58,856 nt of DNA from a virus, in IMG/VR virus record IMGVR_UViG_3300033183_000442, positions 1-58,856 of that record; one strand, given 5' to 3'. Below are positions 32,020-40,741 of this stretch, in pieces; positions within the stretch are counted from its first letter, which is position 1, and each line of letters begins with the position of its first letter. The notes beneath the pieces are model-generated. The model was not told the origin of the DNA. It ran no database searches and saw only the letters and a program-made list of their open reading frames with translations. The position numbers and the translations under genes were made by a program.

Positions 32020-33093
32020 ATGGCATTTGGAAGTGCATCGGGTTATTCAAACCTGCCCAATGGCAATTTTAGCCCAGTAATTTATTCAAAGAAGGTTCAA
32101 AAAGCCTTCCGCAAATCATCTGTTGTAGAAGATATTTCTGTGACGGATTACGCAAACGAAATCGCCAACATGGGCGATACCGTTCGCATCATCAAAGAAC
32201 CAGATATCACAATCAATTCTTACCTCCGAGGCACCACCTTGGCGACACAAGATTTGACTGATGCTGACTTCACAATGATCATTGACTCTGCAAACTATTT
32301 TCAGTTCGCATTGGACGATATCGAAGATGCCCACTCGCATGTAAACTTCATTGATCTTGCAACAGATCGAGCAGCTTACAAATTGCGAGATGCATTTGAC
32401 CAAGACATCTTGGGTTACGTCTCAGGGTATGAGCGTAACGCTGGTAACACTGCTTGGATCGCTCGTTCAGCTTCTGTTGGTACTAAACAAAACGCAGCAG
32501 CAGGCGCAGACGAACTTCTTGCAGCGAACAAGTTAGACATCACCGACTTCGGTGGTACGGCTGCATCAGGTACAACTGGTGCGACTGTGAGTGCCCTGAC
32601 ATCCATTCCAGTTGCTGCTGGTGGTGGTACAGGCGCCGTAACTTCACCGCTTGCAGTTCTAAACCGCATGGCTCGTCTCCTAGACGCACAAAACGTCGAT
32701 ACAGACGGGCGCTGGGTGGTCGTTGATCCTGTGTTCAAAGAAATCCTGATGGATGAGGACGCAAAGCTGATCAACGCTGACTTTGGTGGAGAAGGTGAAG
32801 TTCGTAACGGACGTATGCCTGGCACAATCCGAGGTTTCCGGGTCTACACATCAAACAACCTACCTTACTTCGGTACAGGTGCTGGCACATCTGCTTCAGC
32901 AGGTTCTCGTCAGAACTTTGGTGTGCTTGTTGCGGGTCATGACAGCTCATTGGCAGTTGCTGACCAAATCGCAAAGACGGAATCCTTCCGTTCACCAGAC
33001 ACATTCGCTGACATCGTACGAGGAATGCAATTGTACGGTAAGAAAATCCTTCGCAGCGAAGGCTTGGTTACAGCAAACTACAACTTGGCTTAA
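32020..33093 (+). CDS. Major capsid protein
   Basis: A 357-residue protein forming the icosahedral shell. It starts MAFGSASGYSNLPNG and contains VIYSKKVQKAFRKSSVVEDI, DTVRIIKEPDITINSY and YFQFALDDIEDAHSH, a pattern typical of podovirus HK97-fold capsid proteins, with a glycine/alanine-rich insertion (about 175-200) and a C-terminal domain ending LRSEGLVTANYNLA. The strong ribosome-binding site (AAGGAGATCAACA-ATG) fits a highly expressed protein. It follows the scaffold gene after an unusually long structured leader. Confidence 0.93.
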   Translation: MAFGSASGYSNLPNGNFSPVIYSKKVQKAFRKSSVVEDISVTDYANEIANMGDTVRIIKEPDITINSYLRGTTLATQDLTDADFTMIIDSANYFQFALDDIEDAHSHVNFIDLATDRAAYKLRDAFDQDILGYVSGYERNAGNTAWIARSASVGTKQNAAAGADELLAANKLDITDFGGTAASGTTGATVSALTSIPVAAGGGTGAVTSPLAVLNRMARLLDAQNVDTDGRWVVVDPVFKEILMDEDAKLINADFGGEGEVRNGRMPGTIRGFRVYTSNNLPYFGTGAGTSASAGSRQNFGVLVAGHDSSLAVADQIAKTESFRSPDTFADIVRGMQLYGKKILRSEGLVTANYNLA

Positions 33094-33147
33094 TCGCCAA
33101 TTCGGGGGCAGGGCAACTTGCCCCCACAGTCATTTTAAGGACCATCC

Positions 33148-33837
33148 ATGCCCAGCACATACATAAACCTTTGCAATATGGTGTTACGCCGTATCAATGA
33201 AGTGGAAATGACATCTGCTGAATTTGCGGGTGTGAGAGGCGTACAGGCACTCGTTAAGGATGCGGTACGAGCAGCGATTGCAAAGATCAATCAGGCTGAG
33301 TTTGAATGGCCCTTCAATGCAAGCGAACATACGCAAGTGCTTGAAGTGGGCAGGACCGAATATGATTGGCCTGACTATTTCAAAATCGCAGATTTTAACT
33401 CATTTCAAATCCAGAAGGATGACAGCTTAGGGGTAAGTTACAAAACGCTTTCGCCAATAGAGCGGGATGAGTGGTACGCTAAACATCGGGATACCGACTA
33501 CGATGCGGGATCAACGGGCAGGGCCGTTCCTGATTTCGTATTTCCGAGCCATGGAACAGGCTTTGGCGTAACGCCATCTCCTGACAAAGCATACAGCCTT
33601 CGGTTTCGGTATTACCTCAACTATGCGGATCTGACGGCACATGATGATGTCACCCGTATCCCAGAAAGTTTCGACACCGTCATCATCGATGGTGCGCTTT
33701 ATCACCTCTACATGTTCAAAGATAATATCGACGCAGCGAATGCAGCGTTTCAGGCGTTTACGCTTGGTCTGAAGGACCTCCAAACCCTCTATATCAATTC
33801 ATACGAATACGTTCGGGACACTAGGATCGCTTTCTAG
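33148..33837 (+). CDS. Tail tubular protein A (head-tail connector, gp11-like)
   Basis: A 229-residue protein starting MPSTYINLCNMVLRRINEVE, the typical helical N-terminus of T7 gp11-type tail tubular proteins, followed by AIAKINQAEFEWPFNASEHT and a beta-rich part. The C-terminal helix FQAFTLGLKDLQTLY is also typical. It binds under the portal and joins the nozzle protein encoded directly downstream (adjacent stop and start). Confidence 0.85.
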   Translation: MPSTYINLCNMVLRRINEVEMTSAEFAGVRGVQALVKDAVRAAIAKINQAEFEWPFNASEHTQVLEVGRTEYDWPDYFKIADFNSFQIQKDDSLGVSYKTLSPIERDEWYAKHRDTDYDAGSTGRAVPDFVFPSHGTGFGVTPSPDKAYSLRFRYYLNYADLTAHDDVTRIPESFDTVIIDGALYHLYMFKDNIDAANAAFQAFTLGLKDLQTLYINSYEYVRDTRIAF

Positions 33838-35478
33838 ATGGCTGATGAAATTCAAAGTTTTAAACTTGTCTGTTCGGGCGGTTTAAACTCCAACCAAAAT
33901 CACTTGTACTTATCCGAGGCCGCAGCAGGTTCGGCAACTCGCTTAGTCAACTTTGAACCTAGTCTGTATGGTGGATACCGCCGTATGGAAGGTTTCAAAT
34001 TACTTGAAGAGTTGGATGTCACAGTAGGTGGCGCAAACGCTGAAGGGAAAGTCCTATGCGTTGCGATTTATAAGAACGAGCATATCGGTAATCCCTACAT
34101 CATTGCTGCCCGTAAAGATGTCGGAGCGAATACATACAAATTTTATAAGTTTGTTTCGCAGGTCGGCTGGCAGGCAATGACCAACAGTCTGACGCTGAAT
34201 ACCACAGATGGCGTTCGCACAGTCGATAAAATTCGTCATGTTCAGTGGGATTTTGGTGACGGTTCGCACATTGCATTTGCCGATGGCGTAAACAACGCAA
34301 TCATCTTTAATGGTACAAATTGGTATCAGCTCAACAGCTCAAATACAGGTGGTACCGCAAGTCCAGGTGGCGACCAGATCGTCAATGCACCAGCACTTGT
34401 AGACGTTTTTGAAAACCATTTGTTTCTGGGCGGCGATAGAGCATCTCGCTCTGTTCTTTGTCACTCGGCACCTGGTGATCCATTTGATTTTACAAATGCA
34501 GCAGGCGCTGGGCAGATTACTCCAGGCTTCAATATCGTTCAGTTTAAACCCTTTCGAGATGATCTCTTTGTCTTCGGCACCAACAGCATCAAAAAGGTAT
34601 CACCAGACATCACTGCAGGCTTTGTAACCGACCAAGTTACAACCAACGTTGGATGTATCGCCCGAGACAGCGTTCTTGAAATTGGTGGAGACCTAATGTT
34701 CTTGGCACCCGATGGTTTCCGTCCCGTTTCAGGCACAAGCCGGATCGGCGATGTTGAACTCGAAACGATCTCAAAACCAATCCAAGTCACCCTCGTTGAT
34801 ATGATCCGAGAATACGACATGGATACCATCAACGGGGTAGTTATCCGATCTAAATCCCAAGTGCGGTTTTTCGTAGGTGATGACAACGATAGTAACGTTA
34901 CAAGTTCCTATGGCATTATCGGCGGTCTAGCGAACCAAGATGGTTCAATCGGCTGGGAGTTTGGAGAGCTGACGGGTATCCGAGCGTCCTGCACCACATC
35001 GGATTACATTGGACGAACTGAGTATGTTCTGCATGGAGATTACGATGGCAAAGTTTATCGGCAGGAGCAGGGGACAGACTTCAATGGCGAAGACATAATC
35101 GCCGTATACGCAACTCCATACTTGGATTTTGGTGATACCGAAGTGCGCAAAACAATGCGCAAGGTAAACACTTTCATTCGCTCGGAAGGCCCAGCGACAG
35201 TTTACCTTTCTATGAGCTACGACTGGGGCGATTACAACACTGCTCGGCCTAGCAGTTACAACCAAACATCAGCAGGTGGTCCGGTTGAATATGGTGGTCG
35301 CAATATCGACTACGGCGCAGCAAACGTCCTCTACGGCGGTAACTCCAAACCCATTATGACAACTGATGTTCAGGGATCTGGCTTCTCAGCCCGAGCCACA
35401 TTCGTATCCCTCGGCCAGTCAGAACCTTTTTCAATCCAAGGGCTGGTATTTGAATTCTCTATTTCAGGAAGGCGTTAA
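33838..35478 (+). CDS. Tail tubular protein B (nozzle, gp12-like)
   Basis: A 546-residue beta-rich protein. It begins with FKLVCSGGLNSNQNHLYLSE, close to the G-L...N...L...P start of gp12-like nozzles (ATRLVNFEPSLYGGYRRMEG), contains propeller-like repeats (DGVNNAIIFNGTNWYQL) and a central LFVFGTNSIKKVSPD. It would form the distal tail tube through which DNA leaves. The start follows the gp11-like stop without a gap. Confidence 0.85.
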   Translation: MADEIQSFKLVCSGGLNSNQNHLYLSEAAAGSATRLVNFEPSLYGGYRRMEGFKLLEELDVTVGGANAEGKVLCVAIYKNEHIGNPYIIAARKDVGANTYKFYKFVSQVGWQAMTNSLTLNTTDGVRTVDKIRHVQWDFGDGSHIAFADGVNNAIIFNGTNWYQLNSSNTGGTASPGGDQIVNAPALVDVFENHLFLGGDRASRSVLCHSAPGDPFDFTNAAGAGQITPGFNIVQFKPFRDDLFVFGTNSIKKVSPDITAGFVTDQVTTNVGCIARDSVLEIGGDLMFLAPDGFRPVSGTSRIGDVELETISKPIQVTLVDMIREYDMDTINGVVIRSKSQVRFFVGDDNDSNVTSSYGIIGGLANQDGSIGWEFGELTGIRASCTTSDYIGRTEYVLHGDYDGKVYRQEQGTDFNGEDIIAVYATPYLDFGDTEVRKTMRKVNTFIRSEGPATVYLSMSYDWGDYNTARPSSYNQTSAGGPVEYGGRNIDYGAANVLYGGNSKPIMTTDVQGSGFSARATFVSLGQSEPFSIQGLVFEFSISGRR

Positions 35479-35481
35479 CGC

Positions 35482-37584
35482 ATGGCAGGATACACTCGAC
35501 AGTCTCGCCCCGATATTATCAACGGCGCTGAGATTACGGCACCACCACTCAACGCCGAATTTGACCAACTAGAAGATAGTTTTAGCACCACTGGCCACAC
35601 CCATGATGGTACGGCAGGCAATGCGCCAAAGATTAATCTGCAAACATCCGTAGACGGTTACTTACTTCCTGCGAATGGTGGGACAGGTGGTCAGAACAAT
35701 GTCACAGCGACAACCAATCCAACCGTAACGGATGACGTAAACGCAGGCTACGCACCAGGAAATATCTGGTACAACAGCACTACCGCTCGTTTCTTTATTT
35801 GCTCGGTGAATACTGCGTCAGCCGCTCAGTGGTTTGAGGTTGTCGGTGTTGCAAATAACCTGATCAGCCCTGAAACAACCAACACCGTAGACATTGGCTC
35901 AACAACCAACCGCTACAAAGACCTTTACCTGTCTGGCTCAGTCTCTGGTACAGCCAACGCCACTTTCGGTGGTACGCTAAACGTCACTGGTACAACCACA
36001 CTCACAGACGTTAACGCTACAGGTAATGCCACAGTAGGCGGCACTCTAGGCGTTACTGGCCTAACCACATTAGCCCAAGTTGATGCTAACTCTGGTACAA
36101 TCGACAATACCGTTATCGGCGGCAATACGGCTTCACCGATTACGGGTACGACGATCACTTCTACCAACGGCTTCACAGGCGATATTACAGGTGATGTCAC
36201 TGGTAACGTCACAGCGGCTACTGGTACTTCTAGCTTTGATAACATCAACGCTTCAGGCACTATCACAGGCAACGTCACTGGCAACATTACTGGTAACGTA
36301 ACCGCAGCCACAGGCACCTCTAGCTTTAACGATGTAACGATCTCAGGCACACTGAACATGGACGGTAATACTACCGCCACTATTCAGAACCTGACTGATC
36401 CAACCAACCCACAAGACGCAGCCACAAAGAACTATGTCGATACTGAGGTAGCAGCCCTAGTCGATGCAGCCCCTGCAGCCTTAGATACGTTGAACGAACT
36501 AGCTGCAGCTATCAACGACGATGCTAACTTTAGCACTACAATGACGAATGCATTGGCGGGTAAGGTTGCTGATACTGGCGACACCATGACAGGCAACTTG
36601 ATCATGTCTGGTGCAACGGTCACTGGCCTACCTCTACCTACAGCCAACACTGAGGCAGCATCCAAAGCCTACACTGACCAACAGGACGCTCTACAAGTAT
36701 CCCGCTCTGGCGATAGTATGTCAGGCCAATTGGCTATGGGGCTGAACAAGATCGTTAACTTGGGTACGCCAACTGCGAATACGGATGCGGCGACCAAAGT
36801 GTATGTAGATGGCATTCTAGGCTCTGCTACAGCGGCTTCTGCTTCGGCAGCGGCGGCAGCTACCTCTGAGGCAAATGCTGCAGTATCTGAAGCTAACGCA
36901 CTGGCCTCTGAGAACACTGCTAGAGATTGGGCAATCAAGACTAGCGGCACTGTCGATGGTACTAATTACAGTGCTAAATATTGGGCGACACAGGCAGACG
37001 TAGGAACTATTGCGACCAACATAGCGGATATAAATACAGTCGCCGCCGATATCGCCAATGTGTCCCTCACTGGAGGGTCAATTGCATCAGTCAATACTGT
37101 GGCGAATAATATCAATAATCTGAATGATTTCTTCGATACATACTTCGTTTCAGCTACCGCACCTACCGCCCCAACGTATGACGTTACAGAGGGTGACCTT
37201 TGGTTCGATACGACTGCGCAGGTGCTTAAAGTTCGCTCGACTAGCGGGTGGCAGAATGCGGGTTCCTCAGTCAACGGAACAGCGGAGCGTAAGGATTATG
37301 TCGTTGGTACGGCATCAGGAAGCTACGGCGGTACGTCCACCACAACCTTCCCCGCAATTTATGACACTGGGTACGTTGATGTGTACCTGAACGGGGTCAA
37401 ACTAGCCCCAACAGACTTTACCGCCACTGACGGTGCGAATGTGATCCTCGGCAGCGCAGCGGCAACGGGAGATACAGTCTCCATTGTATCCTTCGGAACC
37501 TTTGTAATTGCGGATCACTACAACCAAACACAGGTCGATGCACTCATTGAGGATGTCGAAGCACTAGCTCTAGCAGGAATTTAA
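35482..37584 (+). CDS. Tail fibre protein
   Basis: A 700-residue protein attached to the tail. The N-terminus (MAGYTRQSRPDIINGAEITA, TGHTHDGTAGNAP) resembles the virion-binding start of podovirus fibres. A Thr/Gly/Val-rich repetitive stem (about 150-270, ITGDVTGNVTAATGTSSF units) is followed by K-x-YVD trimerisation-like repeats (AATKNYVDTEV, ASKAYTDQQ, AATKVYVDG) and an alanine-rich coiled coil (ATAASASAAAAATSEA). The C-terminal domain carries APTYDVTEGDLWFDT and VYLNGVKLAP, common fibre-tip beta units. Nearby distal fibre proteins may attach to it. Confidence 0.85.
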   Translation: MAGYTRQSRPDIINGAEITAPPLNAEFDQLEDSFSTTGHTHDGTAGNAPKINLQTSVDGYLLPANGGTGGQNNVTATTNPTVTDDVNAGYAPGNIWYNSTTARFFICSVNTASAAQWFEVVGVANNLISPETTNTVDIGSTTNRYKDLYLSGSVSGTANATFGGTLNVTGTTTLTDVNATGNATVGGTLGVTGLTTLAQVDANSGTIDNTVIGGNTASPITGTTITSTNGFTGDITGDVTGNVTAATGTSSFDNINASGTITGNVTGNITGNVTAATGTSSFNDVTISGTLNMDGNTTATIQNLTDPTNPQDAATKNYVDTEVAALVDAAPAALDTLNELAAAINDDANFSTTMTNALAGKVADTGDTMTGNLIMSGATVTGLPLPTANTEAASKAYTDQQDALQVSRSGDSMSGQLAMGLNKIVNLGTPTANTDAATKVYVDGILGSATAASASAAAAATSEANAAVSEANALASENTARDWAIKTSGTVDGTNYSAKYWATQADVGTIATNIADINTVAADIANVSLTGGSIASVNTVANNINNLNDFFDTYFVSATAPTAPTYDVTEGDLWFDTTAQVLKVRSTSGWQNAGSSVNGTAERKDYVVGTASGSYGGTSTTTFPAIYDTGYVDVYLNGVKLAPTDFTATDGANVILGSAAATGDTVSIVSFGTFVIADHYNQTQVDALIEDVEALALAGI

Positions 37585-37586
37585 TC

Positions 37587-38489
37587 ATGCCTATAAACAC
37601 CAACACTTTTGAAAGTAATCTTACTACTAAGATTAACGCTACAAGTGGCACAACGGACGCAAAAGAGTTCCTGCTACTTGGCAAAGCAATCGAAGCCGTA
37701 ACACCTTCAGTCGTCGTACAGGACGTTATTGATGAAGGTACAACCCAAACTACAGCGGTTAACACAGCAGGTACAACGCAGGTTACAGCGGTCAACACTG
37801 CGGGAACAACGCAAGTCGGCCTAGTCCAGACTGAGGGCGCAACCCAAGTCGCAGCGGTACAGGCGGCAGGTGCGGGGTATGCACAGCTAACAGGAGCAAC
37901 CTTCACTGGCGGTATTTCAGGTACGACAGGTACGTTTTCAGGTGCGTTATCCGCAACAGACTTAACGCTTTCTGGTAACCTCACAGTTTCTGGAACAACC
38001 ACAACCATTAACACCGCTACACTGGATGTTGCAGACCTAAACATTACAATAGCAGACGGTGCGGCAAATGCGGCTGCAGCCAACGGCGCAGGTATTACGG
38101 TAGATGGTGCATCAGCAAACATCACCTACACATCTGCTACCGATACTTGGGACTTCAATAAGGCCATTACAGGCTCATACACAAACCTACATCCTGAGCT
38201 TACGACTACCTCTGCAGCAACAACGCAGACGATCAACATGAATGAGCCTATGCATCATACCACTATGACTGCAGCTACGGCCTTTTCTGGGATCAATATT
38301 GCAGCGGGTAAAACTTCAATGATGGTTCTGGATACGTCTGCAACGCCTCATACTCCGACTTGGAGTTCCGACATTAAGTGGCCCGATGCAACAGAACCTA
38401 CTTGGGCAGATTACCGTTACTGGATCGTATCAATGACTTGCTTAAACGGCACAACAATCTTGGCTTCGGCTCAGGGTTATACGGTATAA
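37587..38489 (+). CDS. Fibre-associated protein, cassette 1 stem
   Basis: A 300-residue protein with an N-terminal helix (MPINTNTFESNLTTKINA) and a run of 11-residue repeats (TAVNTAGTTQV twice, then GLVQTEGATQV and AAVQAAGA), a hendecad coiled-coil pattern, followed by GATFTGG and beta-stem units (TVSGTTTTINTATLDVADLN, IADGAANAA). The C-terminal part is a distinct beta domain. It is a paralogue of 39842-40726, and the Gly-rich adhesin next to it also has a counterpart there, so two fibre cassettes exist. Confidence 0.75.
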   Translation: MPINTNTFESNLTTKINATSGTTDAKEFLLLGKAIEAVTPSVVVQDVIDEGTTQTTAVNTAGTTQVTAVNTAGTTQVGLVQTEGATQVAAVQAAGAGYAQLTGATFTGGISGTTGTFSGALSATDLTLSGNLTVSGTTTTINTATLDVADLNITIADGAANAAAANGAGITVDGASANITYTSATDTWDFNKAITGSYTNLHPELTTTSAATTQTINMNEPMHHTTMTAATAFSGINIAAGKTSMMVLDTSATPHTPTWSSDIKWPDATEPTWADYRYWIVSMTCLNGTTILASAQGYTV

Positions 38490-38501
38490 GGGGGTAAGCT
38501 A

Positions 38502-39464
38502 ATGAGTTTACCAACAAACTTTTTTATAGGTAAGGGCGGCGGCGAAGAACCTCTCTTTGCTTTCACTACGCATACTTTTACCAATGCGGGTGCCAACTAT
38601 CAAACTGGCCCTTCACAGACGATGATTAACAACAATTACCCTGCAGTGATTTCCGCAAACACTGTAGTTACGAGCGGTATCCAAGCGTTTACTCTACCTT
38701 CTACGGGTACTTACGAAATGGTTGGTTATGGTGCGCACTGTCGAGATGGTTTGAGTAGAGGTGCGAGAATTGAAGCTCGGAGAAAATTCAACCAAGGTGA
38801 TGTGATAAAAATTCTTGTTGGGCAACAGGGAAATAAAAGTTCATATAACAATAGTGGTCATGGCGGGACATTTGTGTTTTTTAATGCTACTGACCAATAT
38901 CCTATCTTAGTAGCAGGTGGCGCAGGCGGGGCATCGCAGAACAATAACCCCACTGGTTCAGGCGCTACCTCTGAAAGTTGGGGGCAAATTACTGAACAGG
39001 GCGGCAAAGGACGTACTGGCTCATCTACTGGTTCATATTCGCAGAGCAGCCTCGGTACAGTTGGTCATGGCGGTGTTACTGGTTCAGACCCTAATTATAG
39101 AAGTGGTTCTGGTGGAGGGTGGCTGTCTAATGGTTCAGCAAACTCTCAAGGCTGTACTTATTCCAGTTCAATTCAAGGTGGGTTTGCCCCTAGAAATGGT
39201 GGTCAAGGCGGCTACGGTTCAAACGGAGGCGTCTATTATGGCGGTTTTGGCGGCGGTGGCGGTCTTAGTGGGGCTTGTGGATCGTCTGCCAACGGCGGTG
39301 GCGGTGGCTACACTGGTGGCGCAGGTGCAAATACTTGCTGTGACGGTCAGGGCGGGGGTGGCGGTAGTTTCACCGATAGCCTCTGTACTAACATTTCAAA
39401 GACACAGGTTAGAAGTACCCTCAACGGCGGGAATGGTTGGTTTACCCTAACCTATTTAGGATAA
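38502..39464 (+). CDS. Glycine-rich adhesin, ALK/LTK Gly-rich-like, cassette 1
   Basis: A 320-residue protein probably forming a fibre tip. After an N-terminal segment with TGIQAFTLPSTGTYEMVGYG-like beta strands, KFNQGDVIKILVGQQG, GGTFVFFNATDQYPILVAGG and many GGxGG stretches (GGFGGGGGLSGACG, GGGGGYTGG) reproduce the glycine-rich domain (Pfam Gly_rich type) known from ALK/LTK and bacterial surface proteins. Cysteines in the loops may form disulphides. GGGGTAAG precedes the ATG. Receptor binding is inferred from place and composition. Confidence 0.75.
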   Translation: MSLPTNFFIGKGGGEEPLFAFTTHTFTNAGANYQTGPSQTMINNNYPAVISANTVVTSGIQAFTLPSTGTYEMVGYGAHCRDGLSRGARIEARRKFNQGDVIKILVGQQGNKSSYNNSGHGGTFVFFNATDQYPILVAGGAGGASQNNNPTGSGATSESWGQITEQGGKGRTGSSTGSYSQSSLGTVGHGGVTGSDPNYRSGSGGGWLSNGSANSQGCTYSSSIQGGFAPRNGGQGGYGSNGGVYYGGFGGGGGLSGACGSSANGGGGGYTGGAGANTCCDGQGGGGGSFTDSLCTNISKTQVRSTLNGGNGWFTLTYLG

Positions 39465-39467
39465 GAT

Positions 39468-39656
39468 ATGTCCGCTCTACCAAGTATACCTGAGTTTTCT
39501 AAACAGCGTTTCGCAATCTGTAAGTCATGTGAACTATTTGGTTCTGTTACACAAATTTGCGGATCATGTGGATGCTTCATGCCAGCTAAAATACTAATCA
39601 AAGGTGTTAACTGCCCAGAAAATAAATGGGGTAAATACGAGGAACCCACACCATGA
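39468..39656 (+). CDS. Small zinc-binding protein (CxxC/CGCFMPAK type)
   Basis: A 62-residue protein with ICKSCELFG, ICGSCGCFMPAK and NCPENKWGKY: the cysteine spacing and the ...CGCFM.AK...CP..KW ending match small zinc proteins found among tail genes of many marine phages. Function unknown. It overlaps the next start by 4 nt. Confidence 0.75.
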   Translation: MSALPSIPEFSKQRFAICKSCELFGSVTQICGSCGCFMPAKILIKGVNCPENKWGKYEEPTP

Positions 39657-39838
39657 GCAAAGCAAGACTATTAGCCGATCTCCTACGGGACGAAAAAATA
39701 TCCCTGGCAGAAGTCTCTGGGGAAGCATCATCATCAGACTTCAATGTTAACCAATCCGATTACAACACTTCTGACGTAAGCCTAAACCAAAAGGTGACGG
39801 CTCTTGAAGATGAAAATTTACTCAATTTAGGGGTCTAA
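39653..39838 (+). CDS. Small hypothetical protein between fibre cassettes
   Basis: A 61-residue polar protein (MSKARLLADLLRDEKISLAE..., SDVSLNQKVTALEDENL) coupled to the zinc protein by ATGA overlap. The C-terminal half looks like a short coiled coil; it may be a fibre chaperone or connector. No family is recognised. Confidence 0.6.
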   Translation: MSKARLLADLLRDEKISLAEVSGEASSSDFNVNQSDYNTSDVSLNQKVTALEDENLLNLGV

Positions 39839-39841
39839 CCA

Positions 39842-40726
39842 ATGCCAACAACTAATACTAATTTCAGCACACTTATTAGTGCTATTGATACCAAAGCGCA
39901 GTCATTAGCTGCATCTACAACTGATCCAAAAGACTTGGTCTTCTTGGGCAAAACAGTTGAGGCTTTAAACGTAGCAGATACCGTTTCAGGCGTTATCGAT
40001 GAGGGCGACACTCAGGTAGCAAGGGTTACTGCCGAAGGTACTACACAGGTAGCCGCCGTTGCTGCACAAGGTGCTAACTATGCGCCTCTATCAGGTGCCA
40101 CATTCACAGGCGCAGTGACTATCCCTGATCTAACGGTCACAGGCACTACCACAACCATTAACTCTACAAACCTGAACGTAGCAGATGCTAACATCACTAT
40201 TGCTGATGGCGCAGCTACCAGTGCAGCGGCTGATGGTGCGGGTATTACTATTGAAGGTGCGGATGTTAACTTCCAGTATTCCGATACTGGTAAATACATG
40301 AGCCTGAATAAAACCCTTCAGCTTGATCAAGCGATTATGGAACGGGTGAAATACACCACTTCAGGTCAAAGCACAGTTAGTACTGATATTAACAATATTG
40401 GTACAGGCAGAGGTGCAATTGTTTTTGATTTAACAGATGCCACTGCAAACCGCACACTGAACATTAATATGGCAGGTACAGACACCATTGATAGTGTTAT
40501 GGCGCAGGGCGATGCCATGACCGTAGTGGTTGGTGTTAAAAATGGTGCTACCGCATACTACCTAAACGCATATCAAATTGAAGGAACCGCTGTTACTCCA
40601 CTTTGGCAGGGCGGCTCTGCACCTACAGGTGGTAATGCAAACAGCCATGACATCTACACATTCACTGTAATTAAACAAGCTACTAACCAGTTCCAAGTTT
40701 TGGCTTCAATGTCACAATTCGCATAA
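39842..40726 (+). CDS. Fibre-associated protein, cassette 2 stem
   Basis: A 294-residue paralogue of 37587-38489. It shares the N-terminal helix (MPTTNTNFSTLISAIDTKAQ), the K(E/D)(F/L)xxLGK segment, two hendecad units (ARVTAEGTTQV, AAVAAQGANYA; the paralogue has four), GATFTGA and the VTGTTTTINSTNLNVADANI stem with IADGAATSAA. The C-terminal beta domain differs, as expected for a receptor-adapting part. The Gly-rich gene follows after 15 bp. Confidence 0.75.
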   Translation: MPTTNTNFSTLISAIDTKAQSLAASTTDPKDLVFLGKTVEALNVADTVSGVIDEGDTQVARVTAEGTTQVAAVAAQGANYAPLSGATFTGAVTIPDLTVTGTTTTINSTNLNVADANITIADGAATSAAADGAGITIEGADVNFQYSDTGKYMSLNKTLQLDQAIMERVKYTTSGQSTVSTDINNIGTGRGAIVFDLTDATANRTLNINMAGTDTIDSVMAQGDAMTVVVGVKNGATAYYLNAYQIEGTAVTPLWQGGSAPTGGNANSHDIYTFTVIKQATNQFQVLASMSQFA

Positions 40727-40741
40727 TAGGAGATCGACACA

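Noticed and set aside
37740-37880. Short tandem repeats considered as a CRISPR-like array
   Set aside because: They are in-frame 11-codon repeats of a coiled coil, without spacers.
35925-38125. Long minus-strand open frames (151 aa at 35925-36380, 193 aa at 37544-38125)
   Set aside because: They are antisense shadows of the Thr/Ala/Val-rich repetitive fibre genes, consist of Val/Pro/Ala runs and have no ribosome-binding sites.
38917-39450. 177-aa plus-strand frame within the Gly-rich adhesin
   Set aside because: It is a frame shadow created by GGC/GGT repeats; the adhesin frame has a good start and a recognisable domain.
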